In this document: positions 8,610-17,306 of the stretch, piece by piece
Layout of the letters: every line of letters begins with the position of its first letter
Numbering within the stretch: the stretch's first letter is position 1
Made by a program: the position numbers and the translations under genes
Source: Streptomyces sp. NBC_01304
GTDB taxonomy: Bacteria; Actinomycetota; Actinomycetes; Streptomycetales; Streptomycetaceae
Assembly (NCBI RefSeq): GCF_035975855.1
Contig: NZ_CP109055.1
Span: forward strand, 3,100,001 to 3,164,000
DNA: 64,000 nucleotides
Direction of reading: 5' to 3'
The notes under the pieces: generated by a model
What the model was told of the DNA's origin: nothing
The model's input: only the letters and a program-made list of their open reading frames with translations
Databases searched by the model: none

Positions 8610-11168
8610 CTAGAGGCGCGGGTCCACCGGCTCCGACTCCAGCGCAAGCACCGCGAACACCGCCTCGTGCACCCGCCACAGCGGCTCCCCCTCCGCCAGG
8701 CGGTCGAGGGCCTCCAGGCCGAGCGCGTACTCGCGCAGGGCGAGCGAGCGCTTGTGGCCGAGGAAGCGGCCGCGCAGGCGCTGCAGGTTGTCGGGGCGGG
8801 TGTACTCCGGGCCGTAGATGATGCGCAGGTACTCGCGGCCCCGGCACTTGATGCCGGGCTGTACGAGGCCCTTCTTGCCGCGCACCACCGCCTGCAACGG
8901 CTTCACGACCATGCCCTCGCCGCCGCGGCCCGTCATCTCCAGCCACCAGGCGACGCCCGCCTGCACCGACGCGGGGTCGGCGGTGTCGACGTACAGCCGT
9001 CGGGTCGTCTGAAGGAGACCGGTGCTGTCGTGCTCGACCACGCGGTCGAGCAGGGTCAGCTGCTCGTCGTGCGGCAGGCCCGCGAGGCTGCGGCCCTGGA
9101 CGGCGAGGATCTGGAAGGGCGCGAGGCGCACTCCCTCCAGGCCGTCCGTGGTCCAGCAGTAGCGCCGGTACGCGTCCGTGAACGCGGCTGCGTCCGCCGC
9201 CCGCTCCTGCTGACGGGTCAGCAGCTCGCCGGTGTCGACGCCCCGCGCCTTCGCCGCTTCGAGCGCGGCCAGGGCGCCGGGGAACACGGCACCGGAGGCC
9301 GCGCCCACGGCCGCGTACTGCGTGCGCAGCAGGCCAGACGCCTTGAGCGACCAGGGCAGCAACTCGCCGTCCAGGAGCAGCCAGTCGGTCTCGAGGTCCG
9401 ACCAGAGTCCGGCTTCGGTGACTGCCGTCCGGAGGCGGCCGAGGACCTCCTCCGTGACGGATTCGTCGCTGAAGAAGGGGCGTCCGGTACGGGTGTGGAC
9501 CGAGCCCGTCGGCCCGTCCACGCCGAAGCGTTCCCGCGCGGCGTCCGCGTCCTTGCAGAGCAGGACGACCGCGCGCGAGCCCATGTGCTTCTCCTCGCAC
9601 ACGACGCGCTCCACACCGTCCGACGCATACTGCGCGAACGCCTCCGCCGGGTGCTCCAAGTAGCCCTCGACCTGCGACGTCGCGGTGGGCGCCATGGTCG
9701 GCGGCAGGTACGGCACCAGGCGCGGGTCGACCGCGAAGCGGCTCATGACTTCGAGCGCCGCCGCCGCGTTCTCCTCGCGCACCGCGACCCGGCCCGCGTG
9801 CCTGGTCTCGACCACCCGGCGTCCGTGCACGTCCGCGAGGTCCAGCGGGCGTCCGTCGTGACCGCCGGGCGCCTCGGAGTTGAGGGGCTTGGCGGGTTCG
9901 TACCAGACCTTTTCGGCCGGTACGTCGACGAGTTCGCGCTCCGGCCAGCGCAGCGCGCTCATCTTGCCGCCGAAGACCACACCGGTGTCGAGGCAGATGG
10001 TGTTGTTCAGCCACGACGCGGTCGGCACGGGTGTGTGTCCGTACACCACGGCGGCGCGGCCCCGGTACTCCTCGGCCCACGGGTAGCGCACGGGCAGCCC
10101 GAACTCGTCGGTCTCCCCCGTGGTGTCCCCGTACAGGGCGTGCGAGCGCACCCGGCCCGACGTACGGCCGTGGTACTTCTCGGGCAGGCCCGCGTGGCAG
10201 ACGACGAGCTTGCCCTCGTCGAGGACGTAGTGGCTGACCAGGCCGTCGATGAACTCCCTTACCTCGGTGCGGAATTCGTCGCTCTCCGCCGCCATCTGCT
10301 CGATGGTCTCGGTGAGGCCGTGGGTGTGCTGGACGTTGCGGCCCTTGAGGTAGCGGCCGAACTTGTTCTCGTGGTTGCCGGGGACGCACAGCGCGTTCCC
10401 GGACTTCACCATCGCCATGACGCGGCGCAGCACGCCGGGGCTGTCCGGGCCGCGGTCGACGAGGTCGCCGACGAACACAGCCGTGCGGCCCTCGGGGTGT
10501 GCGCCGTCCACATAGCCGAGCTTGCCGAGCAGGGTGTCCAGCTCGGAGCGGCAGCCGTGGATGTCGCCGATGATGTCGAAGGGGCCGGTGAGGTGCGAGA
10601 GGTCGTTGTAGCGCTTCTCCGTGCTGATCTCGGCGGCTTCGACCTCCTCGACGCCGCGCAGGACGTGCACCTTGCGGAAGCCCTCGCGCTCCAAGTGCCG
10701 CAGGGAGCGGCGCAGTTCGCGCTGGTGGCGCTGGATGACGCGGCGCGGGATGCCGGCCCGGTCGGCGCGTGCGGCGTTGCGTGCGGCGCAGACCTCCTCG
10801 GGCACGTCGAGGACGATCGCGATGGGCAGCACGTCGTACTTGCGGGCCAGCTCGATCAGCTGCTTGCGGCTGTCGGACTGGACGCTGGTCGCGTCGACCA
10901 CGGTGCGCCGGCCTGCGGCGAGGCGCTTGCCCGCGATGTAGTGCAGGACGTCGAAGGCGTCGCGGCTGGCGCCCTGGTCGTTCTCGTCGTCGGCGACCAG
11001 GCCCCGGCAGAAGTCGCTGGAGATGACCTCGGTGGGCTTGAAGTGCTTGCGGGCGAAGGTGGACTTGCCGGAGCCGGTGGCGCCGACCAGGACCACGAGG
11101 GAGAGGTCGGTGACGGGCAGGACGCGCTGGGTGCTGGGGGTGCCCTCGGTGCTGGGGGTCTCGGTCAT
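8610..11168 (-). CDS. pnkp: Bacterial polynucleotide kinase-phosphatase (RNA repair Pnkp)
   Basis: 852 residues in three modules. An N-terminal kinase has a P-loop (VGATGSGKST, about residue 30). A calcineurin-type phosphatase has all metal motifs (DIIGDIHGC, FVGDLVDRG, VPGNHENKF, CHAGLPE, VYGHTP). A C-terminal ligase-like nucleotidyltransferase domain has the motif EKHMGSRAV. Bacterial Pnkp heals and seals tRNA cut by ribotoxins in complex with Hen1. The ATG at 11168 overlaps the Hen1 stop (ATGA), confirming a hen1-pnkp operon. Confidence 0.93.
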   Translation of the reverse strand: MTETPSTEGTPSTQRVLPVTDLSLVVLVGATGSGKSTFARKHFKPTEVISSDFCRGLVADDENDQGASRDAFDVLHYIAGKRLAAGRRTVVDATSVQSDSRKQLIELARKYDVLPIAIVLDVPEEVCAARNAARADRAGIPRRVIQRHQRELRRSLRHLEREGFRKVHVLRGVEEVEAAEISTEKRYNDLSHLTGPFDIIGDIHGCRSELDTLLGKLGYVDGAHPEGRTAVFVGDLVDRGPDSPGVLRRVMAMVKSGNALCVPGNHENKFGRYLKGRNVQHTHGLTETIEQMAAESDEFRTEVREFIDGLVSHYVLDEGKLVVCHAGLPEKYHGRTSGRVRSHALYGDTTGETDEFGLPVRYPWAEEYRGRAAVVYGHTPVPTASWLNNTICLDTGVVFGGKMSALRWPERELVDVPAEKVWYEPAKPLNSEAPGGHDGRPLDLADVHGRRVVETRHAGRVAVREENAAAALEVMSRFAVDPRLVPYLPPTMAPTATSQVEGYLEHPAEAFAQYASDGVERVVCEEKHMGSRAVVLLCKDADAARERFGVDGPTGSVHTRTGRPFFSDESVTEEVLGRLRTAVTEAGLWSDLETDWLLLDGELLPWSLKASGLLRTQYAAVGAASGAVFPGALAALEAAKARGVDTGELLTRQQERAADAAAFTDAYRRYCWTTDGLEGVRLAPFQILAVQGRSLAGLPHDEQLTLLDRVVEHDSTGLLQTTRRLYVDTADPASVQAGVAWWLEMTGRGGEGMVVKPLQAVVRGKKGLVQPGIKCRGREYLRIIYGPEYTRPDNLQRLRGRFLGHKRSLALREYALGLEALDRLAEGEPLWRVHEAVFAVLALESEPVDPRL

Positions 11169-12667
11169 GCTGCCGTCGCCTCCTTCTTGGTGTCGTCGGT
11201 CTTGGTCACGTCGGTCTTGGTCTCGTCGGTGGCCTTGATCGTGAAGACGGCCATCTGCGTGGGCGGGCCGACCTCGGGGTCGTCCGGTCCGACGGGCGTG
11301 AACTCCACGCCGTAGCCGTGCCGTTCGGCGACCTTCGCCGCCCAGGCGCGGAACTCGGCCCGCGTCCACTCGAAGCGGTGGTCGCCGTGCCGGACGTGCC
11401 CGGCAGGCAGGGACTCCCAGCGCACGTTGTACTCGACGTTCGGCGTGGTCACGAGCACGGTCGCGGGCCGCGCGGACCCGAACACCGCGTACTCCAGGGC
11501 GGGCAGCCGCGGCAGGTCGAGGTGCTCGATGACCTCGCTGAGCACGGCCGCGTCGTACCCCTTGAGCCGCTTGTCGGTGTAGGCGAGCGAGCCCTGGAAG
11601 AGCTTGACGCGGTCCGCCTGGCGCTCCCCCATCCGCTCCAGCTTGAGCCGGCGCGACGCGACGGCCAGCGCCCGCATCGACACGTCCACACCCACGATCT
11701 CGGTGAACCGCACGTCCTTGTGCAGCGCCTGCACCAACTGGCCCTGGCCACAGCCGAGATCGAGCACCCTGCTCGCGTTCGCGGCGCGCAGCGCCTCCAC
11801 GATCGCCTCCCGCCGCTGGACGACGAGCGGCACGGGCTTCTCTTCGCTGTCCGTCTCCTCGTCCACCGCGTTGTCGATCGCCTCGACCTCGACGTCGTCC
11901 GCCTCCGCGAGCCGCACCAGCTCCAGGCGCTCCTCAGCATCCCGGGTCAGCGACCAGCGCCGCGCGAGATAGCGGCTGGTGATCAGCTTCTGCTCGGGGT
12001 GCTCCGCGAGCCAGCCCTCGCCGACGCGCAGCAGCTTGTCGACCTCGTCCGGTGCGACCCAGTAGTGCTTGGCGTCGTCGAGCACCGGAAGCAGCACATA
12101 CAGGTGCCGCAGTGCCTCGGCGAGCGTCAATTCCCCTTCGAGTACGAGGCGTACGTAGCGCGAGTCGCCCCAGTCCGGGAACTGCTCGTCCAGCGCGATC
12201 GGTTCGGCCGTGACCACCCAGCCGAGCGGCTCGAAGAGCTTCACCACCAGCTCGGCCCCGCCGCGCGCGGGCAGCGCGGGCACCTCGATGCGGAGCGGCA
12301 GGGCCTGCCCGACCAGCTCGGGGCGGGCCGCGCAGTCGCCGCGCAGGGCGCTCTTGAACACCGTGCTCAGCGCGACCGCGAGCAGCGAGGACGCGGCATA
12401 CGGCCGGTCGTTCACATACTGCGCGAGCGCCGCGTCGGGCGCCCCGCCGCGGCCCTTGCCCTTGCCGCGCCGGACCAGCGCCACCGGATCCACCTCGAGC
12501 AGCAGCGCGGCCGTGCAGCGCTCCGCGGACGCCTCGGGGTAGAGGACGTGCGCGCGGCCGTGCGAGGTGGAGAACGCCTGCGATTTGTCGGGATGCTTGT
12601 GCAGCAGGTATCCGAGGTCGGTCGCGGGTTTTTCATCGGTGCCGGTGGTGCTGATCGTCAGGAACAC
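11165..12667 (-). CDS. hen1: Hen1 3'-terminal RNA ribose 2'-O-methyltransferase
   Basis: 500 residues. The C-terminal half is a SAM methyltransferase (VLDLGCGQGQLVQAL) with the Hen1 metal signature SEVIEHLDL followed by HVRHGDHRFEW, supplying the E-x-x-E-H and distal His ligands. The N-terminal half is the bacterial Hen1 domain that contacts Pnkp. Hen1 methylates the 3' end before sealing so that repaired RNA resists re-cleavage. The GTG at 12667 gives the usual VFLTISTTG start; its ribosome site is weak. The last ~20 residues are a short T/D/K-rich repeat. Confidence 0.92.
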   Translation of the reverse strand: MFLTISTTGTDEKPATDLGYLLHKHPDKSQAFSTSHGRAHVLYPEASAERCTAALLLEVDPVALVRRGKGKGRGGAPDAALAQYVNDRPYAASSLLAVALSTVFKSALRGDCAARPELVGQALPLRIEVPALPARGGAELVVKLFEPLGWVVTAEPIALDEQFPDWGDSRYVRLVLEGELTLAEALRHLYVLLPVLDDAKHYWVAPDEVDKLLRVGEGWLAEHPEQKLITSRYLARRWSLTRDAEERLELVRLAEADDVEVEAIDNAVDEETDSEEKPVPLVVQRREAIVEALRAANASRVLDLGCGQGQLVQALHKDVRFTEIVGVDVSMRALAVASRRLKLERMGERQADRVKLFQGSLAYTDKRLKGYDAAVLSEVIEHLDLPRLPALEYAVFGSARPATVLVTTPNVEYNVRWESLPAGHVRHGDHRFEWTRAEFRAWAAKVAERHGYGVEFTPVGPDDPEVGPPTQMAVFTIKATDETKTDVTKTDDTKKEATAA

Positions 12668-12889
12668 GTCTGCTGCTCTCGTCGTTCGCGCCCACGAGGT
12701 TCGTCGTCGCGGGCGTCTCAGGGTCGTCGCCGGCTCATCCCGCGCCCTGCTCGGCACGGGCTGATCGCCAGGAACACGCGTCCGAGTATCGCCGGGTTCG
12801 CCCCCTGTGGCGAGGGACTTTCTTCCGGGCCTGACGGGCCCCGGTACGGGACCGTGGTGTCAGAGGTCGCCGGTAGTGTGCCCGCCGTG

Positions 12890-13441
12890 ATGGTGGGAAC
12901 CGTGGGAACTGAAGAGACCCGGCTGATCGTCCTGCGCGGCAACAGCGCCTCGGGCAAGTCGTCCGTCGCGGCCGGTCTGCGCGAGCGGTTCGACGGCAAG
13001 CTGGCCGTGGTCGGCCAGGACAACCTGCGGCGCATCGTGCTGGGCGAGCACGACCGGCCCGGCGCGGCCAACATCGGTTTGATCGGCATGACCGCCCGGT
13101 ACGCGTTGGACTCCGGGTTCCACACGGTCGTCGAGGGAATCCTGTCCGCCGACCGGTACGGCAGCATGCTGGACGACCTCGTACGCGACCACCGGGGCAC
13201 CACACGCTGCTACTACCTCGACGTGCCGCTCCAGGAGACGCTGGCGCGCCATGCGACGAAGGCCGACCCGGACTACCTCGCGCAGGTCACCGACGAGCAT
13301 CTGCGTGAGTGGTACCGGGAGCGGGACTTCCTGCCCGGGGGGATCGAGTCCGTCATCGATGCCGCCAGCAGCCTGGAGGCGACCGTGGAGCGCATCATGC
13401 GCGAGACGCGATGGAGACGGGTGCCGGCGCTCGACCGCTGA
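12890..13441 (+). CDS. P-loop kinase of the AAA/zeta-toxin-like type
   Basis: 183 residues. A Walker A motif (LRGNSASGKSS) lies near residue 20, and the middle part (GFHTVVEGIL, TRCYYLDVPLQETLARH) fits small kinases that phosphorylate nucleotides, sugars or antibiotics. No partner antitoxin is visible. Several in-frame starts cluster at 12887-12902 (GTG, ATG, GTG, GTG); the ATG is chosen. It is transcribed divergently from hen1-pnkp across about 220 bp, so a role alongside RNA repair is possible but unproven. Confidence 0.7.
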   Translation: MVGTVGTEETRLIVLRGNSASGKSSVAAGLRERFDGKLAVVGQDNLRRIVLGEHDRPGAANIGLIGMTARYALDSGFHTVVEGILSADRYGSMLDDLVRDHRGTTRCYYLDVPLQETLARHATKADPDYLAQVTDEHLREWYRERDFLPGGIESVIDAASSLEATVERIMRETRWRRVPALDR

Positions 13442-13599
13442 GCCTGCTCAGCCTGCCGGCGCGGGCCGGGCCCGAGCGCGTCGGAGCAGCCCCCCTTGCC
13501 CTGGTCAGGACATCGCTTGACACACTTCACTCGATCCACTTCCCCACACCCCGCCCCCACGCTTCACCGCACCCCACCCCCCACGAAGCCGGAACACCC

Positions 13600-15681
13600 A
13601 TGCCTGAACTCAACCGCCGCCGCTTCCTCCAGATCGCGGGCGTCACCGCGGGAGCCGCGGGTGCGGCCGCCGGGGCCGCGGTGCTGGCCGGCAGCATCGA
13701 CCGGGCCAAGTCCATCCCGCCGAACCGCCGCTCCGGTTCGATCGAGGACGTCGAGCACGTCGTCGTGCTCATGCAGGAGAACCGGTCCTTCGACCACTAC
13801 TTCGGCACGATGAAGGGCGTACGCGGCTTCGGCGACCCCCGCCCGGTCACTCTGCCCGGCGGCAAGCCGGTCTGGCACCAGGCGGGCGACGACGGCACGG
13901 AGGTCCTGCCCTTCCACCCGGACGCCGAGGACCTGGGCATGCAGTTCATCGCGGGCCTCGACCACGACTGGGCGGGCGGCCACAGTGCCTTCAACGACGG
14001 TGCGTACGACAACTGGATCCCGGCCAAGGGCCTCGGCACGATGGCCCATCTCACGCGCGCGGACATACCGTTCCACTACGCCCTGGCCGACGCGTTCACG
14101 ATCTGCGACGCCTACCACTGCTCATTCATGGGCGCCACCGACCCCAACCGCTACTACATGTTCACCGGCCACGTCGGCAACGACGGCAAGGGTGGCGGCC
14201 CGGTCCTCGGCAACCAGGAGGCGGGCTACGGCTGGACGACGTATCCCGAGCGCCTGGAGCGGGCCGGGATCTCCTGGAAGGTCTACCAGGACATCGGCGA
14301 CGGGATGAGCGAGGAGGGCAAGTGGGGCTGGATCGACGACGCGTACCGCAGCAACTACGGCAACAACTCGCTCCTCTACTTCCACCAGTACCGCAACGCG
14401 AAGCCCGGTGACCCGCTCTACGACAAGGCCCGCACCGGCACCGACGCCAAGGCGGGCGACGGCTACTTCGACGTGCTCAAGGCAGACGTCAAGGCCGACA
14501 AGCTCCCGCAGGTCTCCTGGATAGCGGCGCCCGAGGCATTCTGCGAGCACCCCAACTGGCCGGTGAACTACGGGGCTTGGTACATCGCGCAGGTCCTGGA
14601 CGCGCTGACCTCGAACCCCGAGGTGTGGGCGAAGACCGCGCTGTTCATCACGTACGACGAGAACGACGGCTACTTCGACCACATGGTCCCGCCGTACGTG
14701 CCGAAGGACGCCTCCCGGGGCAGGTCCACCGTCGACACGACCCTCGATTACTTCCCCGGGGACGCCGCCTACGACGAGGGCGTGTACGGCCTCGGGCAGC
14801 GCGTCCCGATGATCGTGGTCTCGCCCTGGTCGACCGGTGGCTTCGTGAACTCCCAGGTCTTCGACCACACTTCGATCATCCGGTTCATGGAGCGGCGCTT
14901 CGGCGTCGAGGAGCCCAACATCTCGCCGTGGCGGCGCGCGGTCTGCGGCGACCTCACCTCGGCGTTCGACTTCAGCGGCAGGGACACCGACCCGGCGAGG
15001 CTCCCGGACACCGACGGCTACCGGCCCCCGGACCGCGAGCGGCACCCCGACTACGTCCCCCGCGCCCCTGCCGACCCGGCACTGCCGAAGCAGGAGAAGG
15101 GCTCCCGCCCCACACGTCCGCTCCCCTACGCACCTCGCGTCGACGCCGCCGTGACCCCGTCGACGGGCCTGCTCGAACTCACCTTCAGCGGCGGCGAGAA
15201 GGCCGGCGCCTGCTTCCACGTCCGTGCGGCCAATCGCACCGACGGTCCGTGGACGTACACCACGGAGGCAGGCAAGAAGATCTCCGACACCTGGAACTCG
15301 GCCTACTCCGACGACACTTACGACCTGTCGGCGTACGGACCGGGCGGCTTCCTGCGCGTCTTCCGGGGCCCCGCCAAGACCGCGGGCCCCGAGGTCACCG
15401 CCCGCCACGACGCGACGACCGGCAACCTCGAACTGACCCTCACCAACGCCGGTTCGGCGGACGTGCACCTCACCGTCTCCAACGCCTACGGGGACACGGA
15501 GGAGACCTTCAAGGTCAAGCCGGGCGCCACCGTCGAGCACACCGTGGACCTGCGCGCCGGCAAGCGCTGGTACGACCTCTCCGTCACCTCCGACGCCGAT
15601 CCGGCCTATCTGCGCCGCCTGGCGGGGCGGGTGGAGAACGGGCGGGCGGGGGTCAGCGATCCCGCGTTGATCACCGGCTGA
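13600..15681 (+). CDS. Tat-exported phospholipase C, phosphocholine-specific family
   Basis: 693 residues. It begins with a Tat signal (NRRRFLQIAGVTAG). The phosphoesterase catalytic domain follows with the hallmark MQENRSFDHYFGT, then NRYYMFTGH, ITYDENDGYFDH and FDHTSIIRFME. The last ~190 residues form two C-terminal DUF756-type beta domains seen in bacterial non-haemolytic phospholipases. It should act outside the cell on phosphatidylcholine or similar lipids. No clear PHO box was recognised in the short upstream region. Confidence 0.9.
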   Translation: MPELNRRRFLQIAGVTAGAAGAAAGAAVLAGSIDRAKSIPPNRRSGSIEDVEHVVVLMQENRSFDHYFGTMKGVRGFGDPRPVTLPGGKPVWHQAGDDGTEVLPFHPDAEDLGMQFIAGLDHDWAGGHSAFNDGAYDNWIPAKGLGTMAHLTRADIPFHYALADAFTICDAYHCSFMGATDPNRYYMFTGHVGNDGKGGGPVLGNQEAGYGWTTYPERLERAGISWKVYQDIGDGMSEEGKWGWIDDAYRSNYGNNSLLYFHQYRNAKPGDPLYDKARTGTDAKAGDGYFDVLKADVKADKLPQVSWIAAPEAFCEHPNWPVNYGAWYIAQVLDALTSNPEVWAKTALFITYDENDGYFDHMVPPYVPKDASRGRSTVDTTLDYFPGDAAYDEGVYGLGQRVPMIVVSPWSTGGFVNSQVFDHTSIIRFMERRFGVEEPNISPWRRAVCGDLTSAFDFSGRDTDPARLPDTDGYRPPDRERHPDYVPRAPADPALPKQEKGSRPTRPLPYAPRVDAAVTPSTGLLELTFSGGEKAGACFHVRAANRTDGPWTYTTEAGKKISDTWNSAYSDDTYDLSAYGPGGFLRVFRGPAKTAGPEVTARHDATTGNLELTLTNAGSADVHLTVSNAYGDTEETFKVKPGATVEHTVDLRAGKRWYDLSVTSDADPAYLRRLAGRVENGRAGVSDPALITG

Positions 15682-15715
15682 GCACCGGCTGAGCACCGGC
15701 TGAGCACCGGCTGAG
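15672..15715. repeat. 11-bp tandem repeat, four copies, at gene 3' end
   Basis: CACCGGCTGAG is repeated four times without spacer (15672-15682, 15683-15693, 15694-15704, 15705-15715). Because 11 is not a multiple of three, the four TGA triplets fall in all three forward frames. The array begins inside the last codons of the phospholipase gene and ends three bases before the convergent lipoprotein stop. Confidence 0.9.
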
Positions 15716-15717
15716 CA

Positions 15718-16593
15718 TCACCGCTCCCGGAGGGTCTTGCGCGCGGCGGCGAGGAGCCGGTCCTGGGACGACTTCCGCTCCTGGAAGTACGCGGGGTGCC
15801 GACGGATCGCGGCTTGCTGCAGCCGTGTTTCCGCCGCCGACCAGACCGTCACGAGCCGGCTCCGCTGTTTGCAGCGCACGTCCTTCGCGGCCGTCGCGAT
15901 TTCGCGGGGGGACGGCCGATCGGCCTTGCGCCAGCGGGGGTCGCGGGCAGGCTTGAGCGGGTGGTCGTAGTGGAATCCGGCGTCCTTCATGCATCCGCGC
16001 CAGGTACGTACGGCCCGGATGACCTCGGCGTCGCGCTGGGAGGCTGTGTACGCCTTCTCGTCCAGGTCGTCGAACCGCGAGTCGTCGCCGTCGGGAATGC
16101 CCTGCTGCAGTGCGGCACCGGCCCGCTTCCAACAGCCGCCCAGACCGTCCTTCCCGTACGCGGCCCGGAAATCGTCGTCCGACAGGCCGTTGTCACGCCG
16201 GTCTCGCAGGGCCGCGTGCCGCGCCTCCCCGACCGGCTCGGGCGGCGGGTGGTAGCCGAACCCGCGGGCGACCTCGGCCTCGATGACGCCGTAGCGGCGG
16301 CGGTTGGGCGGGTCGAGGCCCTGGTCCTCGGTGCGGGGCAGCAGCGTCCACCGCATGCCCCGGCGTTGCATGCAGTCGCGCAGCAGCACGTCCTGGGCCG
16401 CCTCGACGGTGAGCGTGGAGGCATCGTCGAGCTTGTACGCGTCGAAGGGCAGGGCGAGTTCCGCGGCTTGCTCGCTCACCGCGGGCGCGGTCGGCTTCTT
16501 CTCGGGGGTGGGCGTGGCCGCGCCCGCTGCGCAGCCGGTGGCCGCAAGGGTCAGGAGCAGAGCTGCGGCGATCGGGCGCAGGGGCGCGGTCAC
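15718..16593 (-). CDS. Secreted lipoprotein of unknown function
   Basis: 291 residues. The N-terminus is a lipoprotein signal (LRPIAAALLLTLAATGCAAG) with a lipobox cysteine near residue 21, so the protein should be anchored on the outer face of the membrane. The mature part is charged, rich in Arg and Asp, with several cysteines (RDCMQRRG, GGCWKRAG, WRGCMKDAG, DVRCKQRS) that could pair. No catalytic motif was recognised; the pattern is typical of uncharacterised Streptomyces lipoproteins. It is separated from the small secreted-protein gene upstream by only 9 bp, so they may be co-transcribed. Confidence 0.75.
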   Translation of the reverse strand: MTAPLRPIAAALLLTLAATGCAAGAATPTPEKKPTAPAVSEQAAELALPFDAYKLDDASTLTVEAAQDVLLRDCMQRRGMRWTLLPRTEDQGLDPPNRRRYGVIEAEVARGFGYHPPPEPVGEARHAALRDRRDNGLSDDDFRAAYGKDGLGGCWKRAGAALQQGIPDGDDSRFDDLDEKAYTASQRDAEVIRAVRTWRGCMKDAGFHYDHPLKPARDPRWRKADRPSPREIATAAKDVRCKQRSRLVTVWSAAETRLQQAAIRRHPAYFQERKSSQDRLLAAARKTLRER

Positions 16594-16602
16594 GGGGTCT
16601 CC

Positions 16603-17022
16603 CTAGAGGAAGTCGATGCTGTCGGCGGCGTCGTTGCCGACGTTGAGGTCCCTCAGGTGGGGGTACTTCTTGCCCGGCTTCAGCAGGGAGTCACGGCCCT
16701 GGTGGAACGTGTCCGAATAGATGCGGACCTTCTTGCGGGACGTGTTCTTGGCCGAACTGGCGCTGTCATGCAGGTTCTTGCCGTTGTGGTACTTGTTGTT
16801 GCTGAACTTCATGTCGTCGCGGGTGAACTTCTTCTTGCCCTGCTTGTAGTTCGCCGCCTGGTAGATCCAGACGCCCCCGGCACGGGCCTCGCGGTCGACA
16901 GTGGTGGAGTCGGACGTGGTGGGCGTGGCCGACTGATCGGCGTCGGCGACCGCCGGCAGGGCCGCTCCGAGCATGAGCGCGGTCGCGATGGCGCCCACGG
17001 TGGTGATGGTGCGTATGCGCAT
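16603..17022 (-). CDS. Small secreted protein, peptidase inhibitor I36/crystallin-like
   Basis: 139 residues with a Sec signal peptide (RTITTVGAIATALMLGAALP, cleavage after AVA-DA). The mature domain (GGVWIYQAANYKQGKKKF, later YSDTFHQGRDSLL) resembles the beta/gamma-crystallin-like I36 inhibitor family common in Streptomyces, where Greek-key repeats carry a YxxxxxxG-like pattern. The ATG at 17022 begins the positively charged n-region. Protease inhibition is a family suggestion, not something visible in a reactive loop here. It likely forms a transcription unit with the downstream lipoprotein. Confidence 0.6.
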   Translation of the reverse strand: MRIRTITTVGAIATALMLGAALPAVADADQSATPTTSDSTTVDREARAGGVWIYQAANYKQGKKKFTRDDMKFSNNKYHNGKNLHDSASSAKNTSRKKVRIYSDTFHQGRDSLLKPGKKYPHLRDLNVGNDAADSIDFL

Positions 17023-17306
17023 TCTGAGAGTTCCGTTCGGTTGGTTCCTGTGATCGGTGTGACAGCGCGAACCGCCCGACACCCCGGCGAGAAGCCCGGG
17101 GCCAGTGCGGCCCGACGAGATCGAGTTCACCGGCCGCGGAGTTGTTTGGCAGCCCACCCGGCCTGCACCAATCAATTCTTCTGGCACCCAACTCGTCGGC
17201 GGCTCCCGGCCGTTGCGGTCCTCCGGAATGCCGTGCCCCTTGATCCACTCCTTAGGGGTGCAGTGCTTGCATAGGTGCTTCGGGGAACGCGGGAAAGGAG
17301 AGACCA

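Noticed and set aside
7395..11315. Very long plus-strand open frame opposite arcA and pnkp
   Set aside because: It is the GC-bias mirror of well-supported minus-strand genes and its translation has no family resemblance.
13501..13545. TTGACA upstream of the phospholipase as a promoter
   Set aside because: A -35-like hexamer is present at 13517-13522 but no -10 box stands at proper spacing.
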